NCBI RefSeq assembly: GCF_051401765.1
Contig: NW_027480449.1
Location: forward strand, 3,782,001-3,846,000
Direction of reading: 5' to 3'
DNA: 64,000 nucleotides
Source of the DNA: Calliopsis andreniformis
Taxonomy: Eukaryota; Arthropoda; Insecta; Hymenoptera; Andrenidae
The notes beneath the pieces were generated by a model. That model saw nothing but the letters and a program-made list of their open reading frames with translations, had not been told where the DNA came from and searched no databases. Made by a program: the position numbers and the translations under genes. This document shows, piece by piece, positions 12,302 to 24,331 of the stretch (position 1 is the stretch's first letter; each line of letters begins with the position of its first letter).

Positions 12302-12923
12302 GATTGAGGTTTGAGGACTGAGGATTGAGGATTGAGGATTGAGGATTGAGGATTGAGGATTGAGTATTGAGGATTGAGGATTGAAGATTGAGGATTGAGG
12401 ATTGAGGATTGAGGAGTGAGGATTGAGGATTGAGGATTGAGGATTGAGGAGTGAAGATTGAGGATTGGGTATTGAGGATTGAACATTGAGGATTGAACAT
12501 TGAGGTCTGAGGATTGAGGATTGAAGATTGAGTATTGAGGATTGAAGATTAAGGATTGAGGATTGAGGATTGAGGATTGAGGATGAGGGCTGAGGGTTGA
12601 GGATTGAGGTTTAAGGACTGAGGGCTAAGGGTTGAGGATTGAGAATTGAGGATTGAGGATTGAGGATTGAAGATTGAGGATTGGGTATTGAGGATTGAAG
12701 GATGAGGATTGAGGATTGAGGATTGAGGATTGAGGATTGAGGATTGAGGATTGAGGATTTAAGATTGAGTATTGAGGATTGAAGATTGAGAATTGAGGAT
12801 TGTGGATTGAGGATTGAGGTTTGAGGATTTAAGATAGAGGATTGAGGATTGAGGATTGAGGATTGAGGATTGAGGATTGAGTATTGAAGATTGAGGATTG
12901 ATGATTGAGGATTGGACATTGAG

Positions 12924-13105
12924 GACTGAGTATTGAGGGTTGAGTGATCAGAATTGATGTTTGTGGATAGAGATTTGAAGATTGCAGATTGAGTATTGAG
13001 TATTGAAAACTGTGAATTGAGGATATTCTATTGAGGATTGAGGATTGTCACCTGATTGTTCAGGACTGAGGGCTGAAGATTGAGGATTCAGGATTGAGGA
13101 TTCAG
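12924..13105. repeat. Core module 16, type B
   Basis: 182 bp. gatcagaattg and gtcacctgattgttc, shared with core 19. Next core 350 bp on. Confidence 0.92.
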
Positions 13106-13273
13106 AATTGAGGTTTGAGGAGTGGGGATTGAGGATTGAGGATTGAAGATTGAGTATTGAGGATTGAAGATCGAGGATTGAGGAATGCGGACTGATGATT
13201 GAGTATTGAGGATTGAAGATTGAGGATTGAGGATTGAGGATTGAGGGTTGAGGATTGAAGATTGAGGTTTGGG

Positions 13274-13455
13274 GACAGAGAGTTGATGGTTGAGTGTTAA
13301 GAATTGGTGTTTGTGGATAGAGATTTGAAGATTGCAGATTGAGTATTGTGTATTGAAAACTGTGAATTGATGATATTCTATTGAGGATTGAGAATTGACA
13401 ACTGATTGTTGAGGACTGAGGTCTGAAGATTGAGGATTCAGGATTGAGGATTCAG
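13274..13455. repeat. Core module 17, type B
   Basis: 182 bp. gacagagagttgatgg and gttaagaattgg, shared only with core 20. Confidence 0.92.
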
Positions 13456-14482
13456 GATTGAGGTTTGAGGACTGAGGATTGAGGAGTGACGATTGAGGAT
13501 TGAGGATTGAGGATTGAGGAGTGAAGATTGAGGATTGGGTATTGAGGATTGACCATTGAGGATTGAACATTGAGGTCTGAGGATTGAGGATTGAAGATTG
13601 AGTATTGAGGTTTGAAGACTGACGATTGAGGATTGAGGATTGAGGATTGAGGATTGAGGATTGAGGATTGAGGATTCATGATTGAGTATTGAGGATTGAA
13701 GATTGAGGATTGAGGATTGAGGATTGAGGATTGAGGATTGAGGATTGAAGATTGAGGATTGGGGACTGAGTGTTGAGGATTGAACATTGAGGATTGAACA
13801 TTGAGGTCTGAGGATTGAGGATTGAAGATTGAGTATTGAGGATTGAAGATTAAGGATTGAGGATTGAGGATTGAGGATTGAGGATGAGGGCTGAGGGTTG
13901 AGGAATGAGGTTTAAGGACTGAGGGCTGAGGGTTGAGGATTGAGAATTGAGGATTGAGGATTGAGGATTGAAGATTGAGTATTGAGGATTGAATATTTAG
14001 GATTGAGGATTGAGGATTTAGGATTGAGGATTGAGGAGTGAAGATTGAGGATTGGGTATTGAGGATTGAACATTGAGGATTGAACGTTGAGGTCTGAGGA
14101 TTAAGGATTGAAGATTGAGTATTGAGGATTGAAGATTAAGGATTGAGGATTGAGGATTGAGGATTGAGGATGAGGGCTGAGGGTTGAGGATTGAGGTTTA
14201 AGGACTGAGGGCTGAGGGTTGAGGATTGAGAATTGAGGATTGAGGATTGAGGATTGAAGATTGAGGATTGGGTATTGAGGATTGAAGGATGAGGATTGAG
14301 GATTGAGGATTGAGGATTGAGGATTGAAGATTGAGTATTGAGGTTTGAAGACTGACGATTGAGGGTTGAGGATTGAGGATTGAGGATTGAGTATTGAGGA
14401 TTCATGATTGAGTATTGAGGATTGAAAATTGAGGATTGATGATTGAGCATTCAGGATTGAGGATTGAAGATTGAGGATTGGG

Positions 14483-14664
14483 GACTGAGTGTTGAGGTTT
14501 GAGTGATGAGAGTTGATGTATGTGGATAGAGATTTAAAGATTACAAATTCAGTATTGAGTATTGAAAACTGTGAATTGATGATATTCTATTGAGGACTGA
14601 GAATTGACAACTGATTGTTGAGGACTGAGGTCTGAAGATTGAGGATTCAGGATTGAGGTTTCAG
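14483..14664. repeat. Core module 18, type C
   Basis: 182 bp. Second copy of core 15 in the 2.36-kb duplication. Confidence 0.92.
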
Positions 14665-15286
14665 GATTGAGGTTTGAGGACTGAGGATTGAGGATTGAGG
14701 ATTGAGGATTGAGGATTGAGGATTGAGTATTGAGGATTGAGGATTGAAGATTGAGGATTGAGGATTGAGGATTGAGGAGTGAGGATTGAGGATTGAGGAT
14801 TGAGGATTGAGGAGTGAAGATTGAGGATTGGGTATTGAGGATTGAACATTGAGGATTGAACATTGAGGTCTGAGGATTGAGGATTGAAGATTGAGTATTG
14901 AGGATTGAAGATTAAGGATTGAGGATTGAGGATTGAGGATTGAGGATGAGGGCTGAGGGTTGAGGATTGAGGTTTAAGGACTGAGGGCTAAGGGTTGAGG
15001 ATTGAGAATTGAGGATTGAGGATTGAGGATTGAAGATTGAGGATTGGGTATTGAGGATTGAAGGATGAGGATTGAGGATTGAGGATTGAGGATTGAGGAT
15101 TGAGGATTGAGGATTGAGGATTTAAGATTGAGTATTGAGGATTGAAGATTGAGAATTGAGGATTGTGGATTGAGGATTGAGGTTTGAGGATTTAAGATAG
15201 AGGATTGAGGATTGAGGATTGAGGATTGAGGATTGAGGATTGAGTATTGAAGATTGAGGATTGATGATTGAGGATTGAACATTGAG

Positions 15287-15468
15287 GACTGAGTATTGAG
15301 GGTTGAGTGATCAGAATTGATGTTTGTGGATAGAGATTTGAAGATTGCAGATTGAGTATTGAGTATTGAAAACTGTGAATTGAGGATATTCTATTGAGGA
15401 TTGAGGATTGTCACCTGATTGTTCAGGACTGAGGGCTGAAGATTGATGATTCAGGATTGAGGATTCAG
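15287..15468. repeat. Core module 19, type B
   Basis: 182 bp. Second copy of core 16; one change gatgattcag near the end. Confidence 0.92.
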
Positions 15469-15636
15469 AATTGAGGTTTGAGGAGTGGGGATTGAGGATT
15501 GAGGATTGAAGATTGAGTATTGAGGATTGAAGATCGAGGATTGAGGAATGCGGACTGATGATTGAGTATTGAGGATTGAAGATTGAGGATTGAGGATTGA
15601 GGATTGAGGGTTGAGGATTGAAGATTGAGGTTTGGG

Positions 15637-15818
15637 GACAGAGAGTTGATGGTTGAGTGTTAAGAATTGGTGTTTGTGGATAGAGATTTGAAGATTGCAG
15701 ATTGAGTATTGTGTATTGAAAACTGTGAATTGATGATATTCTATTGAGGATTGAGAATTGACAACTGATTGTTGAGGACTGAGGTCTGAAGATTGAGGAT
15801 TCAGGATTGAGGATTCAG
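15637..15818. repeat. Core module 20, type B
   Basis: 182 bp. Second copy of core 17. Next core 812 bp on. Confidence 0.92.
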
Positions 15819-16448
15819 GATTGAGGTTTGAGGACTGAGGATTGAGGATTGAGGATTGAGGATTGAGGATTGAGGATTGAGAATTGAGGATTGAGGTTTG
15901 AGGATTGAAGGTTGAGGATTGGGTATCGAGGATTGAAGAACGAGGAGTGAGGATTGAGGATTGAGGATTGAGGATTGAAGATTGAGTATTGAGGATTGAA
16001 TATTTAGGATTGAGGATTGAGGATTGAGGATTGAGGATTGAGGATAGAGGATTGAGGATAGAGGGTTGAGGATTGAAGGTTGAGGATTGAGGATTGAGGA
16101 TTAAAGATTGAGTATTGAGGATTGACGGTTGAGGATTGAGGATTGAGGATTGAGGATTGGGGATTGAAGATTGAGGATTGAGGATTGAGTATTGAAGATT
16201 GAGGATTGAGGATTGAGGATTGAGGATTAAAAATTGAGTATTGTGGATTGAAGATTGAGGATTGACGGTTGAGGATTGGGTATTGAGGATTGAAGAATGA
16301 GGATTGAGGATTGAGGATTGAGGATTGAGGAATGAAGATTGAGGATTGAGGATTGAGGATTGAGGATTGAAGATTGAGTATTGAGGATTGAAGATTGAGG
16401 ATTGAGGATTGAGTGTTGAGGATTGAGGATTGAAGATTCAGGATTGGC

Positions 16449-16630
16449 GACTGAGTGTTGAGGGATGAGTGATGAGAATTGATGTTTGTGGATAGAGATT
16501 TGAAGATTGCAGATTGAGTATTGCGTATGGAAAACTCTGAACTGGGGATATTCTAGTGAGGATTGAGGATTGACAACCGATTGTTGAGGACTGAGGGCTG
16601 AAGATTGTGGATTCAGGATTGAGGATTCAG
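16449..16630. repeat. Core module 21, type A
   Basis: 182 bp. Private gagggatgagtg near the start. Next core 559 bp on, as for core 23. Confidence 0.92.
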
Positions 16631-17007
16631 GATTGTGGTTTGAGGACTGAGGATTGAGGATTGAGGAGTGAGGATTGAGGATTGAGGATTGAGGATTGAG
16701 GATTGAGGATTGAGGATTGAGGAGCGAAGATTGAGGATTGGGTATTGAGGATTGAACATTGAGGTCTGAGGATTGAGGATTGAAGATTGAGTATTGAGGA
16801 TTGAAGATTAAGGATTGAGGATTGAGGGTTGAGGATTCAGGATGAGGGCTGAGGGTTGAGGATTGAGGTTTAAGGACTGAGGGCTGAGGGTTGAGGATTG
16901 AGGATTGAGGATTGAGTATTGAGGATTCATGATTGAGTATTGAGGATTGAAAATTGAGGATTGATGATTGAGCATTCAGGATTGAGGATTGAAGATTGAG
17001 GATTGGG

Positions 17008-17189
17008 GACTGAGTGTTGAGGTTTGAGTGATGAGAGTTGATGTATGTGGATAGAGATTTAAAGATTACAAATTCAGTATTGAGTATTGAAAACTGTGAA
17101 TTGATGATATTCTATTGAGGACTGAGAATTGACAACTGATTGTTGAGGACTGAGGTCTGAAGATTGAGGATTCAGGATTGAGGTTTCAG
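17008..17189. repeat. Core module 22, type C
   Basis: 182 bp. Copy of core 24 (offset 2343). Followed by a 1.6-kb linker without a core. Confidence 0.92.
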
Positions 17190-18791
17190 GATTGAGGTTT
17201 GAGGACTGAGGATTGAGGATTGAGGATTGAGGATTGAGGATTGAGGATTGACTATTGAGGATTGAGGATTGGGTATTGAGGATTCAACATTGAGGTCTGA
17301 GGATTGAGGATTGAAGATTGAGAATTGAGGATTGAGGATTGAGGATTGCGGATTGAGGATTGAGGATTCAGGATTGAGGATTGAGGATTGAGGATTGAAG
17401 ATTGAGGATTGAGGATTCAGGATTAAAGGTTGAGTACTGAGGATTGAAGATTGAGGATTGGTGATTGAGGATTGAGGATTGAGGATTGAGGATTGAGGAT
17501 TGAGGATTGAGTATTGAAGATTGAGGATTGATGATTGAGGATTGAGGATTGAGGGTTGAGGATTGAGTATTGAGGACTGAGGATTGAAGATTGAGTATTG
17601 AGGATTGAAGATTAAGGATTGAGGATTGAGGATTGAGGATTGAGGATGAGGGCTGAGGGTTGAGGATTGAGGTTTAAGGACTGAGGGCTGAGGGTTGAGG
17701 ATTGAGAATTGAGGATTGAGGATTGAGGATTGAAGATTGAGGATTGGGTACTGAGGATTGAAGGATGAGGATTGAGGATTGAGGATTGAGGATTGAGGAT
17801 TGAAGATTGAGGATTGAGGATTGAGGATTTAAGATTGAGTATTGAGGATTGAAGATTGAGAATTGAGGATTGAGGATTGAGGATTGCGGATTGAGGATTG
17901 AGGATTCAGGATTGAGGATTGAGGATTGAGGATTGAGTATTGAAGATTGAGGATTGAGGTTTAAGGACTGAGGGCTGAGGGTTGAGGATTGAGGTTTAAG
18001 GACTGAGGGCTGAGGGTTGAGGGTTGAGAATTGAGGTTTGAGGATTAAAGATTGAGTATTGAGGATTGAAGATTGAGGATTGATGATTGAGGATTGAGGA
18101 TTGAGGATTGAGGATTGAGGATTGAGGGTTGAGGATTGAGTATTGAAGATTGAGGATTGAGGATTGAGGATTGAGTATTGAGGATTGAGGATTGAGGATT
18201 GAGGATTGAGGATTGAGGATTGAGAATTGAGGATTGAGGTTTGAGGATTGAAGGTTGAGGATTGGGTATCGAGGATTGAAGAACGAGGAGTGAGGATTGA
18301 GGATTGAGGATTGAGGATTGAAGATTGAGTATTGAGGATTGAATATTTAGGATTGAGGATTGAGGATTGAGGATTGAGGATTGAGGATAGAGGATTGAGG
18401 ATAGAGGGTTGAGGATTGAAGGTTGAGGATTGAGGATTGAGGATTAAAGATTGAGTATTGAGGATTGACGGTTGAGGATTGAGGATTGAGGATTGAGGAT
18501 TGGGGATTGAAGATTGAGGATTGAGGATTGAGTATTGAAGATTGAGGATTGAGGATTGAGGATTGAGGATTAAAAATTGAGTATTGTGGATTGAAGATTG
18601 AGGATTGACGGTTGAGGATTGGGTATTGAGGATTGAAGAATGAGGATTGAGGATTGAGGATTGAGGATTGAGGAATGAAGATTGAGGATTGAGGATTGAG
18701 GATTGAGGATTGAAGATTGAGTATTGAGGATTGAAGATTGAGGATTGAGGATTGAGTGTTGAGGATTGAGGATTGAAGATTCAGGATTGGC

Positions 18792-18973
18792 GACTGAGTG
18801 TTGAGGGTTGAGTGATGAGAATTGATGTTTGTGGATAGAGATTTGAAGATTGCAGATTGAGTATTGCGTATGGAAAACTCTGAACTGGGGATATTCTAGT
18901 GAGGATTGAGGATTGACAACCGATTGTTGAGGACTGAGGGCTGAAGATTGTGGATTCAGGATTGAGGATTCAG
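18792..18973. repeat. Core module 23, type A
   Basis: 182 bp. Copy of core 21 (offset 2343) without its private change. Confidence 0.92.
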
Positions 18974-19350
18974 GATTGTGGTTTGAGGACTGAGGATTGA
19001 GGATTGAGGAGTGAGGATTGAGGATTGAGGATTGAGGATTGAGGATTGAGGATTGAGGATTGAGGAGCGAAGATTGAGGATTGGGTATTGAGGATTGAAC
19101 ATTGAGGTCTGAGGATTGAGGATTGAAGATTGAGTATTGAGGATTGAAGATTAAGGATTGAGGATTGAGGGTTGAGGATTCAGGATGAGGGCTGAGGGTT
19201 GAGGATTGAGGTTTAAGGACTGAGGGCTGAGGGTTGAGGATTGAGGATTGAGGATTGAGTATTGAGGATTCATGATTGAGTATTGAGGATTGAAAATTGA
19301 GGATTGATGATTGAGCATTCAGGATTGAGGATTGAAGATTGAGGATTGGG

Positions 19351-19532
19351 GACTGAGTGTTGAGGTTTGAGTGATGAGAGTTGATGTATGTGGATAGAGA
19401 TTTAAAGATTACAAATTCAGTATTGAGTATTGAAAACTGTGAATTGATGATATTCTATTGAGGACTGAGAATTGACAACTGATTGTTGAGGACTGAGGTC
19501 TGAAGATTGAGGATTCAGGATTGAGGTTTCAG
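19351..19532. repeat. Core module 24, type C
   Basis: 182 bp. Copy of core 22. Matched by core 35 in the other half of the large duplication (offset 15807). Confidence 0.92.
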
Positions 19533-20120
19533 GATTGAGGTTTGAGGACTGAGGATTGAGGATTGAGGATTGAGGATTGAGGATTGAGGATTGACTATTG
19601 AGGATTGAGGATTGGGTATTGAGGATTGAACATTGAGGATTCAACATTGAGGTCTGAGGATTGAGGATTGAAGATTGAGAATTGAGGATTGAGGATTGAG
19701 GATTGCGGATTGAGGATTGAGGATTCAGGATTGAGGATTGAGGATTGAGGATTGAAGATTGAGGATTGAGGATTCAGGATTAAAGGTTGAGTACTGAGGA
19801 TTGAAGATTGAGGATTGGTGATTGAGGATTGAGGATTGAGGATTGAGGATTGAGGATTGAGGATTGAGTATTGAAGATTGAGGATTGATGATTGAGGATT
19901 GAGGATTGAGGGTTGAGGATTGAGTATTGAGGACTGAGGATTGAAGATTGAGGATTGAGGATTGAGGATTGAGGATTGAGGATTGAGGATTAAGGATTGA
20001 GAATTGAGGATTGAGGATTGAGGATTGAGGATTGAAGATTGAGTATTGAGGATTGAAGATTGAGGATTGAGGATTGAGGATTGAGTGTTGAGGATTGAGG
20101 ATTGAAGATTCAGGATTGGC

Positions 20121-20302
20121 GACTGAGTGTTGAGGGTTGAGTGATGAGAATTGATGTTTGTGGATAGAGATTTGAAGATTGCAGATTGAGTATTGCGTAT
20201 GGAAAGCTCTGAACTGCGGATATTCTAGTGAGGATTGAGGATTGACAACCGATTGTTGAGGACTGAGGGCTGAAGATTGTGGATTCAGGATTGAGGATTC
20301 AG
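20121..20302. repeat. Core module 25, type A
   Basis: 182 bp. ggaaagctctgaactgcgg subtype. First core of the conserved spacing series; copy is core 36. Confidence 0.92.
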
Positions 20303-21304
20303 GATTGTGGTTTGAGGACTGAGGATTGAGGATTGAGGAGTGGGGATTGAGGATTGAGGATTGAGGATTGAGGATTGAGGATTGAGGATTGAGGAGCGAA
20401 GATTGAGGATTGGGTATTGAGGATTGAACATTGAGGTCTGAGGATTGAGGATTGAAGATTGAGTATTGAGGATTGAAGATTAAGGATTGAGGATTGAGGG
20501 TTGAGGATTCAGGATGAGGGCTGAGGGTTGAGGATTGAGGTTTAAGGACTGAGGGCTGAGGGTTGAGGATTGAGAATTGAGGATTGAGTATTGAGGATTG
20601 AAGATTGAGGATTGGGTATTGAGGATAGAAGGATGAGGATTGAGGATTGAGGATTGAGGATTGAGGATTGAAGATTGACTATTGAGGTTTGAAGACTGAC
20701 GATTGAGGTTTGAGGATTGAGGATTGAGGATTGAGGATTGAGGATTGAGGATTCATGATTGAGTATTGAGGATTGAAGATTGAGGATTGAGGATTGAGGA
20801 TTGAGGATTGAAGATTGAGGATTGAGGATTGAAGATTGAGGATTGGGGACTGAGTGTTGAGGATTGAACATTGAGGATTGAACATTGAGGTCTGAGGATT
20901 GAGGATTGAAGATTGAGTATTGAGGATTGAACATTAAGGATTGAGGATTGAGGATTGAGGATTGAGGATGAGGGCTGTGGGTTGAGGAATGAGGTTTAAG
21001 GACTGAGGGCTGAGGGTTGAGGATTGAGAATTGAGGATTGAGGATTGAGGATTGAAGATTGAGTATTGAGGATTGATTATTTAGGATTGAGGATTGAGGA
21101 TTGAGGATTGAGGATTTAGGAGTGAAGATTGAGGATTGGGTATTGAGGATTGAACATTGAGGATTGAACGTTGAGGTCTGAGGATTGAGGATTGAAGATT
21201 GAGTATTGAGGATTGAAGATTAAGGATTGAGGATTGAGGATTGAGGATTGAGGATGAGGGCTGAGGGTTGAGGAATGAGGTTTAAGGACTGAGGGCTGAG
21301 GGTT

Positions 21305-22800
21305 GAGGATTGAGAATTGAGGATTGAGGATTGATGATTGAGGATTGAGGATTGAGGGTTGAGGATTGAGTATTGAGGACTGAGGATTGAAGATTGAGGA
21401 TTGAGGATTGAGGATTGAGGATTGAGGATTGAGGATTAGGGATTGAGAATTGAGGATTGAGGATTGAGGAGTGAGGATTGAGGATTGAGGGTTGAGGATT
21501 GAAGATTGAGTATTGAGGATTGAATATTTAGGATTGAGGATTGAGGATTGAGGATTGAGGATTGAGGATAGAGGATTGAGGATAGAGGATTGAGGATTGA
21601 AGGTTGAGGATTGAGGATTGAGGATTAAAGATTGAGTATTGAGGATTGACGGTTGAGGATTGAGGATTGAGGATTGAGGATTGAGGATTGAACATTGAGG
21701 TCTGAGGATTGAGGATTGAAGATTGAGTATTGAGGATTGAAGATTAAGGATTGAGGATTGAGGATTGAGGATTGAGGATGAGGGCTGAGGGTTGAGGAAT
21801 GAGGTTTAAGGACTGAGGGCTGAGGGTTGAGGATTGAGAATTGAGGATTGAGGATTGATGATTGAGGATTGAGGATTGAGGGTTGAGGATTGAGTATTGA
21901 GGACTGAGGATTGAAGATTGAGGATTGAGGATTGAGGATTGAGGATTGAGGATTGAGGATTAGGGATTGAGAATTGAGGATTGAGGATTGAGGATTGAGG
22001 ATTGAAGATTGAGTATTGAGGATTGAAGATTGAGGATTGAGGATTGAGTGTTGAGGATTGAGGATTGAAGATTCAGGATTGGCGACTGAGTGTTGAGGGT
22101 TGAGTGATGAGAATTGATGTTTGTGGATAGAGATTTGAAGATTGCAGGTTGAGTATTGCGTATGGAAAGCTCTGAACTGCGGATATTCTAGTGAGGATTG
22201 AGGATTGACAACCGATTGTTGAGGACTGAGGGCTGAAGATTGTGGATTCAGGATTGAAGATTCAGGATTGTGGTTTGAGGACTGAGGATTGAGGATTGAG
22301 GAGTGAGGATTGAGGATTGAGGATTGAGGATTGAGGATTGAGGATTGAGGATTGAGGATTGAGGAGCGAAGATTGAGGATTGGGTATTGAGGATTGAACA
22401 TTGAGGTCTGAGGATTGAGGATTGAAGATTGAGTATTGAGGATTGAAGATTAAGGATTGAGGATTGAGGGTTGAGGATTCAGGATGAGGGCTGAGGGTTG
22501 AGGATTGAGGTTTAAGGACTGAGGGCTGAGGGTTGAGGATTGAGAATTGAGGATTGAGTATTGAGGATTGAAGATTGAGGATTGGGTATTGAGGATTGAA
22601 GGATGAGGATTGAGGATTGAGGATTGAGGATTGAGGATTGAAGATTGAGTATTGAGGTTTGAAGACTGACGATTGAGGTTTGAGGATTGAGGATTGAGGA
22701 TTGAGGATTGAGGATTGAGGATTCATGATTGAGTATTGAGGATTGAAGATTGAGGATTGAGGATTGAGGATTGAGGATTGAAGATTGAGGATTGAGGATT
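21305..22800. repeat. Tandem duplication zeta, copy 1
   Basis: About 1.5 kb around core 26, repeated directly at an offset of 1531. The same pair occurs in the other half of the large duplication at about 37399-38894 and 38930-40425, so this tandem event came first. Confidence 0.85.
22084..22265. repeat. Core module 26, type A
   Basis: 182 bp. gcaggttgag plus gaactgcgg. Copies: cores 27, 37 and 38. Confidence 0.92.
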
Positions 22801-22835
22801 GAAGATTGAGTATTGAGGATTGAATATTTAGGATT

Positions 22836-24331
22836 GAGGATTGAGAATTGAGGATTGAGGATTGATGATTGAGGATTGAGGATTGAGGGTTGAGGATTGA
22901 GTATTGAGGACTGAGGATTGAAGATTGAGGATTGAGGATTGAGGATTGAGGATTGAGGATTGAGGATTAGGGATTGAGAATTGAGGATTGAGGATTGAGG
23001 AGTGAGGATTGAGGATTGAGGGTTGAGGATTGAAGATTGAGTATTGAGGATTGAATATTTAGGATTGAGGATTGAGGATTGAGGATTGAGGATTGAGGAT
23101 AGAGGATTGAGGATAGAGGATTGAGGATTGAAGGTTGAGGATTGAGGATTGAGGATTAAAGATTGAGTATTGAGGATTGACGGTTGAGGATTGAGGATTG
23201 AGGATTGAGGATTGAGGATTGAACATTGAGGTCTGAGGATTGAGGATTGAAGATTGAGTATTGAGGATTGAAGATTAAGGATTGAGGATTGAGGATTGAG
23301 GATTGAGGATGAGGGCTGAGGGTTGAGGAATGAGGTTTAAGGACTGAGGGCTGAGGGTTGAGGATTGAGAATTGAGGATTGAGGATTGATGATTGAGGAT
23401 TGAGGATTGAGGGTTGAGGATTGAGTATTGAGGACTGAGGATTGAAGATTGAGGATTGAGGATTGAGGATTGAGGATTGAGGATTGAGGATTAGGGATTG
23501 AGAATTGAGGATTGAGGATTGAGGATTGAGGATTGAAGATTGAGTATTGAGGATTGAAGATTGAGGATTGAGGATTGAGTGTTGAGGATTGAGGATTGAA
23601 GATTCAGGATTGGCGACTGAGTGTTGAGGGTTGAGTGATGAGAATTGATGTTTGTGGATAGAGATTTGAAGATTGCAGGTTGAGTATTGCGTATGGAAAG
23701 CTCTGAACTGCGGATATTCTAGTGAGGATTGAGGATTGACAACCGATTGTTGAGAACTGAGGGCTGAAGATTGTGGATTCAGGATTGAAGATTCAGGATT
23801 GTGGTTTGAGGACTGAGGATTGAGGATTGAGGAGTGAGGATTGAGGATTGAGGATTGAGGATTGAGGATTGAGGATTGAGGATTGAGGATTGAGGAGCGA
23901 AGATTGAGGATTGGGTATTGAGGATTGAACATTGAGGTCTGAGGATTGAGGATTGAAGATTGAGTATTGAGGATTGAAGATTAAGGATTGAGGATTGAGG
24001 GTTGAGGATTCAGGATGAGGGCTGAGGGTTGAGGATTGAGGTTTAAGGACTGAGGGCTGAGGGTTGAGGATTGAGAATTGAGGATTGAGTATTGAGGATT
24101 GAAGATTGAGGATTGGGTATTGAGGATTGAAGGATGAGGATTGAGGATTGAGGATTGAGGATTGAGGATTGAAGATTGAGTATTGAGGTTTGAAGACTGA
24201 CGATTGAGGTTTGAGGATTGAGGATTGAGGATTGAGGATTGAGGATTGAGGATTCATGATTGAGTATTGAGGATTGAAGATTGAGGATTGAGGATTGAGG
24301 ATTGAGGATTGAAGATTGAGGATTGAGGATT
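22836..24331. repeat. Tandem duplication zeta, copy 2
   Basis: Around core 27. Differs from copy 1 by ttgagaactg in the core. Ends where the string turns to ggggactgcgtgttgagg. Confidence 0.85.
23615..23796. repeat. Core module 27, type A
   Basis: 182 bp. As core 26 but with ttgagaactg; this change is also in core 38, so it predates the large duplication. Confidence 0.92.

Larger units (their letters stand above)
9607..12404. repeat. Duplicated segment beta, copy 2
   Basis: Holds cores 14 and 15. The spacing between cores is 1907 here and 1900 in copy 1. Its right part (from 11222) is duplicated again as part of segment delta. Confidence 0.82.
11222..13484. repeat. Duplicated segment delta, copy 1
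   Basis: Holds cores 15, 16 and 17, with spacings 804 and 350. Constant offset of 2363 to the next copy. Three gaggat-gagggct slips in the interval explain why 2363 is 3 short of a multiple of 7. Confidence 0.85.
13585..15847. repeat. Duplicated segment delta, copy 2
   Basis: Holds cores 18, 19 and 20 with identical spacings. Only about 100 bp separate the copies, so this is a near-tandem duplication. A difference: gattggacatt at 12911 in copy 1 reads gattgaacatt here. Confidence 0.85.
15850..17593. repeat. Duplicated segment epsilon, copy 1
   Basis: Holds cores 21 and 22. Offset 2343 to the second copy, 2357 after a 14-bp (two-heptamer) difference near 17285. Confidence 0.82.
18193..19950. 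repeat. Duplicated segment epsilon, copy 2
   Basis: Holds cores 23 and 24 with the same 559-bp spacing. Has an extra gaacattgaggatt pair near 19628. Confidence 0.82.
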